From NCBI GenBank assembly GCA_029817715.1, contig JARUPY010000538.1:9176001-9240000 (forward strand): a DNA stretch of 64,000 nucleotides. Direction: 5' to 3'. The translations under genes were made by a program, and so were the position numbers. Under the pieces are notes generated by a model, which saw nothing but the letters and a program-made list of their open reading frames with translations, had not been told where the DNA came from and searched no databases. How positions within the stretch are numbered: the stretch's first letter is position 1; every line of letters begins with the position of its first letter. This document shows positions 58,428 to 64,000 of this stretch, one piece after another. This stretch comes from Melastoma dodecandrum. Lineage: Eukaryota; Streptophyta; Magnoliopsida; Myrtales; Melastomataceae.

Positions 58428-59037
58428 TGTGGGTTGGAATGAACAAGGTTCGAGCCAAGATCAACTCGAGAGGAGCGCTCGAGATGAAGACCACCTTCAC
58501 GATATTGAAGTGGTCGAGTTGATTCTTTAGCTCGAGACCGAAAGCTCGAGAAGGAGAGCTCAAGAAGACTTAAAGCCGGGCCTACCAACCTAAAGCCAGT
58601 TTCTTTAGTTTTACGTTTTGAACTTTTTTTTAATTAGCTTTTGGTTTTTATTATTTTGGGCCTAATGGGGAGTTAGGGTTAACCCATTTTTGGTCCTCTA
58701 TAAATAGGACTCTTGTGCTTAGGTCTTAGACAGAACCTTTTGAAATGTTTTCCCAAATTTGACAGCCGTCAAGTTCTTGCATGGACTTTGCGCAACTTCT
58801 CTTATCGTTTAGTGGATTCCAAGTGTGACGAGAATCTATCAGAGCGTTCCCATAATCGGTGGCAATTTCTGTATCCGGTTGTGAGGCGTTCAACCCTCGT
58901 GGCAGTCCTGGTGGTGCTTCGGCTATATCCAGTGGCGGTTTGAGTTTTACCCTTTTCGTTTACGTAGGTTGGTCTGTTCGTTCGTGCGTTCCGTTTAGAT
59001 GTTATCTTTTTCCATTTTTGTGACCAATAGCGCATCA
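58428..59037 (+). repeat. G2 5' LTR
   Basis: 610 bp, from TGTGGGTTGG to GCGCATCA, with TATA box CTATAAATAG at 58698-58707. The right edge is fixed by the primer-binding site two bases on; the left edge by alignment with the inverted copy at 53559. Confidence 0.8.
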
Positions 59038-59039
59038 GT

Positions 59040-59051
59040 TGGTATCAGAGC
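59040..59051 (+). other. G2 primer-binding site
   Basis: Exact TGGTATCAGAGC, complementary to the 3' end of initiator-Met tRNA. Confidence 0.93.
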
Positions 59052-59154
59052 GCAGGTCGTGTTTTGAAGGGAGCACGTTGTTGATAACGCATGTTTGTGT
59101 TCAGTGTAAATTGTCGTAGAGTGCAAACCTGTTGTTGAGCATACTGTGGAAGTG

Positions 59155-60024
59155 ATGGCAAACAGGTTCCATTGTGGGATGACGTAGGAGGAGGCCCGTT
59201 CGGCTTGCTTAGAACAAGAGGTTGGAGAGCTATATCTTCAGATGCAGCAGCTACTAGGAGAAAGGGGACAACCTGAACCACAGTCTCCACGATACTTCGA
59301 GGACGCGGAAGAAAATCCTTCTATGGATAGATATGGGGACGAAGAGTGCCCTAGGAGTTCAACTCAGGACGAGGAGAGTCCCTGGAGGCAGACTCGAGAA
59401 CGTCAACCCGCACGTCCTATTAATATGCGAGTAAACCCCAAGGAGTTTCTCAATTGGCTTCATGCCATTGAGAGAGTATTCGACTATGAAGAGATTCCGA
59501 AGGAAAGGCAAGTCAAGGTGGCAGCCCTTCGACTTCGAAAGTGCATTAGCTTATGGTGGGAGAACTTGAATTAGCAGCGTTGTCGAGAAAGAAAAGAGAA
59601 GATTCGCTCGTGGGACAAAATGAAAAGGGAGATGAAGAAGAGGTTCCTTCCCGAGCGATATCAGCAAGGCTTGTTCCTCAGATTTAATTCGCTTCAGCAA
59701 TCTTCGAGTGTTTCTGAATACACTCACGAGTTTGAGCAATTGATGTTCCAGTGTGATATAGCTGAACCCCAAGAGCAAACCGTTGCAAGGTATATTAAAG
59801 GGCTGAAAACCCACGTGGCGGATGCTAGTGAGTTGTAGCCTTATTGGAGTTCTGTGGATGTATACAATCTATTCCACAAGGTCGAGAAGCAGCAAGCTAC
59901 GAGAACGCTTGCGAGACCAGCAATGAGGTGCACTCCTTTTAGCAAAGGGAGTTCGTCCTTGAGACCACTTTCGAGTTCGTCCTCGAGAACTCCTTTCTCG
60001 AGTAATACTAAGGATCAGACCAAG
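59155..60024 (+). pseudogene. G2 gag, 5' part (broken)
   Basis: ATG at 59155 (MANRFHCGMT) is followed by a TAG, but the same frame continues with a coiled segment (LEQEVGELYLQMQQLL), a charged region, then INMRVNPKEFLNWLHAIERV and LRLRKCISLWWENLN. A second TAG (59572) precedes the gag domain middle (KKRFLPERYQQGLFL, then EYTHEFEQLMFQCDI), and a third TAG (59836) comes before VYNLFHKVEKQQATR. The Ser-rich linker ends in DQTK at the insertion point. The frame is constant, so only nonsense changes and the insertion disable it. Confidence 0.88.
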
Positions 60025-62928
60025 TGTAATACCCCAAATTTTAGATAATAATAATATAAAATATAAAAAAAATTCTTCAATCAATCCGAGATTTTAGGGG
60101 GAGATTTTTTTCATCTAATTCCTCACTTTCACATGCTATAATCGCTCACAAAAAAATATCTCCTTTCCCATTAAATAATATCTCTTATCTTCTTTGTCTC
60201 CATGAACCTAGACACAATCCCCTTCACATACCCAGTCTGCAAAAAGAAAAAAGAAACAATCAATCAGACAATTATCAGAGACATCAAAGATCTCTCAAAA
60301 TCTTCTCAGTCAAAATCTCCCATTTCCCTGTCAGACAAGGAGAGGCAATCAAACAGATGGAAAAAAAAATTCCGAAGGATCTATGATATCCTTCTGATTC
60401 CTAGGAGCCAAAGCCTCCCGATCCCCTTTCAGAGAAGGATCAGACCTTCAGACAATCAGACGTCTCACCCTAGACGCTCCACCCCTTCAGACAATTCTCG
60501 GAGACAAATTCCTCCACATACAACCCATACAACCGGAGGCCAACTTCTCCCGACGTACACACAGAAATCGAAGCCAAAGACTCCCCCACTCCAGTGCTGA
60601 CGAGCCAAAGCCTCCCGGCGTCGTTCCTCCTCCTCGGGCCTCCCCGGGCCGATGTAACCCCTTAGTGAGACTTCCTCTCACTCTACTAACTCCAGCATGC
60701 TTCTACCATGTTCAATATGCTGACTCCATGGGGTGGGGAACAAGCTTTCGGACAAGATTATAATAGCTGGAGTTACAGACAAGGGACAGCCGGTGCGCCA
60801 CCTTCCTCCGGTATTAGATCACGACGGAAAAATGTCGTAATCATTTAAACTCATCTCTAAACGCATTTTCATATGTGGGCTCATTTAGACCTCAAAGCAT
60901 TCACAGTAGCTTTTGGGGTCGATTTTACATTCATTTGTGGCACGGAAGTGTCGGGACATCTCTCGGCCTTCTATTTCAATTGTTTTCTGCGGGAACGCCT
61001 CCAAAATCTGGTTTTTTCGAAGGGGTTACGGACGTTTTCGAGCCTCAAACCCAAAAGGTCAAATGATCTACAATGAGTAATGATTTTGGGGATATTTTGT
61101 TTTTTTTATTTTTGGTTGATCGAGGTTCGGGATATTCCGCCTGAAACGGCCGCCACTTTCGTTGACCGCAGCAGGACAGCCTGTTGCATTGTCGTTTCCG
61201 GAGAAGTTTCCAGATATCTAACCGTTGGATCTTGCTAAAATTTTTTGGAAATAATCTAGGCTTCAAAATGGTTTTAATGAATATTATATTAACCGTTGAA
61301 GTTTCAAGCATAATACGAAACAATCGCACGAACAGACTATATACTCAGTAAAGTCTGCTGAATATTGCAATCCGATTCTTTATGTAATAACGGGAGATCC
61401 CACCATTGGATCATGGCCAAATTTTCTAGATTTCTTCTTCATTTTATCACGGTGATTTTCATATATTATTCACATTTTTTTCATTTTGAGGATGTAAAGT
61501 TTTCCATTTTTATTCCCCGAACTTTACCGGGCCGAAGTCAGACCGAATCTACAAAATGGTCTGAACTTTTACACCTATATCTCTTACGATCCAACCGTTA
61601 GATCCATGTAAAGCTTTTCACACATATTCTTCATAGCTTTACCTTTCTATGAAGTCTTTTTGCACTCCGATCGGACATTCGAGGACCAAGGTATGATAGG
61701 AATAACACCGTTTGTGGAAACTGTTCCGCTTTTCTAGATAGCCAACTTGGTTCCTTGATCTTGAGAGATTGCACCGTTAGATTTTTATAAACCTTGACAT
61801 GCAAACTCATCATTAAGTTTCAGATTTGTTGGTTTAAATTTCGATTGAATCAGACAATCCTAGCCAAAGTTATAATCCATTTTCTGTACTGTGCGCAATC
61901 AGTGTTCGTTGTGATTCGTGATTCCGTAACTCTTTGCAATATGATTAGATTACATTGTGTTTGATGAACATGATCATCGTTTATTTACGTAAAACATATG
62001 CGAAGTCCTACGCTCTACTATCTCGCATAACATACACTTCGTCTTTTGGTCTATGCATGTACATGGACACACAAATTTCGAAGTCTCGTCCCAAACCTCT
62101 CGAAGGATTGTTGAAGGCGCATGAATCTTTCCGCGCAAAAAAACGCGGTGTCAAGACCATCAAGCGACTCCAACCGCTACATGAGGTAAAAGGAGAGGTG
62201 CGGGCCTCCCCGAAATATTGAAAATCTACTTGTAACGGGCCGTGGGCCCAAGTGCATAGGCCCACGGTCACCATCCTCCCCCGCCCCCTTTGATCTCAAT
62301 AATTGTCTGTGCTTGGCCGCATGCCTTAGGCTCATAGGCTTATTGTCGCATGTTGTTTGCCAAACACACATGAGTTCGGGCCCAAAAAGCCCGAATCGGG
62401 TCCTACGCTCATAAAACATTAACATGAGTCCGGAGTCATGCCCAGATTGGGTCCAACACCCGTTAACAAAGAACAAACTTTTGGAGCAAACGCCACCTTT
62501 TCGCATGTTTACATGTAAGAGTTAGTAATTAGAAATCCCCGAATCTACTCTGGTTTTTCGACTTAAACTCAAGCTTTTAAAATTAAGTCGGTGGTGATTC
62601 CGTATAGTTTATCTAGGTTAAACAACATCCTTTTTACGGAGCCATTTTGGATGAGGAACGGACGACACGAGCCGCTCCCAATTTCTCCTGAAAGTTCCTT
62701 CTTCGGATCATGCTCCGCCTTTCGCCTGCCGCCTCTTAGGAAAACAGACACAGTCGGCGAGGGCTCGAGGAGGCCCAGTTAGGAACCCAAGGAGGGATCA
62801 CCTAATTCCCTTCTACAGCGTCCGACGCCTGAGTCGTGACATCGACCGGTTGGCCCTTGGGGAGCGGGCTCGGATCCTCGTGTTGTCCGAACAGCCACGC
62901 GCGTGCTAGGCCGGAAGGCGCGCGTACA
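60025..62928. mobile_element. 2904-bp insertion in G2 gag: probable solo LTR of an Ogre/Tat-like element
   Basis: Begins TGTAATACCCCAAATTTT and ends GCGCGCGTACA, so it has TG...CA ends. It is flanked by the 5-bp duplication CCAAG (60020-60024 and 62929-62933), the signature of LTR retrotransposon integration. It has no gag, pol, internal LTR pair or primer-binding site that I can see. TGTAATACCCC starts and very long LTRs are typical of Ogre/Tat elements by recall. A non-autonomous element is the alternative. Short ORFs inside are not recognised. Confidence 0.8.
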
Positions 62929-62933
62929 CCAAG

Positions 62934-63021
62934 GTTGAAGTTCGGCCATCTCCTAACACTGGTGTCTCGAGAAAGTGTTTTAAGTGCTAAAGAATTGGGC
63001 ATAGAGCTTCCGAGGCCTTAA
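62934..63021 (+). pseudogene. G2 gag, 3' part with zinc knuckle
   Basis: The gag frame resumes exactly after the target duplication and reaches a CX2CX4H knuckle: CFKC, a TAA stop in the next codon (62985-62987), then RIGHRASEA, where the final Cys is Ala. It shows that the 2.9-kb insertion landed just upstream of the knuckle. Confidence 0.85.
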
Positions 63022-63129
63022 TCGACGAGCTGTCACTATTATGAAGATTTCGGAGGATGAACAAGTGACCAAGAAGGAGAACCCATCTGGGATGTCGAGG
63101 AAGAAGTAGTGTAGGAACCCGATGAGGGC

Positions 63130-63780
63130 TAGTTGTTGGTCATTCGAAAGGCCCTTAAAGCAAATGTGGTGCCCGATGAAGTCGACCAATGGAAGAGAAT
63201 CTTTCAGACCCGATGCACTGTGCAAGGACAAATGTGTCATGTGATCGTTGACAGTGGGAGTTGCATCAATGTGGCTTCTACTACAATGGTCGAGAAACAG
63301 ACGTTATCGACTAAGCCACACTCTCGACCTCACAAGCTTCAATGGTTGAGCAAAGAGAGTGATCTAATGGTGACTAAGTAGGTGTTGGTTTCATTGAGCA
63401 TTGATCAGAGCTACAAGGACACGGTAACTTATGATGTTGTACCCATGGATGCAGGTCACTTGTTATTGGGAAGACTGTGGAAATATGATCGTCAAGCAGT
63501 TTATGATGGATACAAGAATACGTATTCAATCAATCTCGATCAGAGGGAGATCACTCTACTTCCCTTGTCTACCCAAGCGTTACCCAACCCGTCGTCTCGA
63601 GATCAAACTCGAGAAGTCAATATGAAGTTGGTGGAGTTGGCTCGAGATATTAGCGAGGAGAAGTATGTATACATGTTGATGTTGTTCGAGGTAGGAGAAG
63701 AGCCAGCTTTGACTATGTTCCATCGAGTTCGAGCACTTTTACAAGAATTTGAGGATGTGTTTCCAGAAGAGATGCCAGGA
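63130..63780 (+). pseudogene. G2 protease and spacer to reverse transcriptase
   Basis: The retropepsin segment LLVIRKALKANVV, then FQTRCTVQGQMCHVIVDSGS carries the catalytic Asp at codon 63250-63252 in DSGS. HKLQWLSKES follows, then (after TAG at 63379-63381) VLVSLSIDQSYKDTVTYDVV and GHLLLGRLWKYDR. The spacer EFEDVFPEEMPG leads to the polymerase. A TAG also lies near 63130 just before LLVIRKAL. Confidence 0.88.
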
Positions 63781-63783
63781 TGA

Positions 63784-64000
63784 CTGCCTCCGCCGCGGGA
63801 CATACAACATCAGTTCGACTTCATTCCTAGAGTGTCGCTGCCTAATCGACCTGCGTATCAATGTAATCCCGATGAGGCGAGAGAGCTGCAGCGACAGGTC
63901 GATGAGCTTATCGAGCGAGGCTTTGTTCGAGAGAGCCTCAGCCCGTGTTCTGTGCCCGCCATTTTGGTTCCCAAGAAGGATGGTTCATGGCAGATGTGTG
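63784..64000 (+). pseudogene. G2 reverse transcriptase, N-terminal part (cut by window end)
   Basis: After a TGA at 63781-63783, where the family normally has a Gly codon, the same frame continues LPPPRDIQHQFDFI, then LPNRPAYQCNPDEARELQRQ, then VRESLSPCSVPAILVPKKDG and WQMC. This is the fingers region of a Gypsy polymerase. The catalytic DD box would lie beyond the window. Confidence 0.9.

Larger units (their letters stand above)
58428..64000 (+). mobile_element. G2: chromovirus-type Gypsy retrotransposon (runs off the window)
   Basis: 5' LTR, primer-binding site, gag, protease and the beginning of reverse transcriptase on the plus strand; the rest lies beyond 64000. Gag is split by a 2.9-kb insertion (60025-62928). 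The gag style (FLNWLHAIERVF, LRLRKCISLWWENL) and protease to RT spacing resemble G1, but the two are clearly different families. In-frame stops occur in gag, in the zinc knuckle, before protease and before RT. Confidence 0.9.

Noticed and set aside
60202..60600. 132-codon plus-strand ORF inside the 2.9-kb insertion
   Set aside because: Ser/Lys/Pro-rich with no domain, inside a structure with LTR-type ends; it is most likely non-coding LTR sequence.

Overview
This window is repeat-dense nuclear DNA from a flowering plant. It is built almost entirely of nested, decayed LTR retrotransposons (Ty3/Gypsy and Ty1/Copia) plus one nearly complete hAT DNA transposon. I see no intact host gene, rRNA, tRNA or CRISPR array. 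All family names come from motif reading and recall, not from a database search.

Layout. 1-3.5 kb: sequence without genes, then a putative LTR carrying a 53-bp tandem repeat and ending at a primer-binding-like site. 4.7-10.2 kb: a minus-strand Gypsy element of chromovirus type (called G1) with both LTRs, primer-binding site and polypurine tract. 10.5-18.25 kb: a plus-strand Athila-type Gypsy element whose 5' LTR is fused by deletion to gag. 18.7-18.9 kb: a RING-like host-gene fragment. 21.4-29.95 kb: fragments of Tat-type Gypsy elements. One is a plus-strand gag-pol copy (A); it is joined head-to-head to a minus-strand gag plus LTR copy (B). 31.0-31.6 kb: a solo LTR related to G1.

32.75-50.04 kb: a large minus-strand Tat-type element (C, about 17.3 kb) with both LTRs, gag, protease, reverse transcriptase, an extra RNase H, integrase and an antisense accessory ORF. 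The accessory ORF reads like a plant mobile domain protein. Inside C, the gag-protease junction has become a five-copy tandem array of a 1093-bp unit (41160-46622). The copies are about 99% alike although C's own LTRs are clearly diverged. This is the most unusual structure in the window and looks like a retrotransposon-derived satellite in formation.

50.04-53.17 kb: a Copia element truncated before its reverse transcriptase. 53.17-53.56 kb: a truncated inverted LTR. 54.0-57.3 kb: a 3278-bp hAT transposon with 11-bp terminal inverted repeats, a perfect 8-bp target duplication and a transposase frame broken by one in-frame stop. 58.4-64.0 kb: the 5' part of a plus-strand chromovirus-type Gypsy element (G2). 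Its gag is split by a 2904-bp insert with TG...CA ends and a 5-bp target duplication, best read as a solo LTR of an Ogre/Tat-like family.

Relative ages can be read from the nesting. G2 is older than the solo LTR inside its gag. Element C is older than its internal array. The hAT insertion still has perfect target duplications. Every retrotransposon coding region carries stops, frameshifts or deletions, so none looks autonomous.
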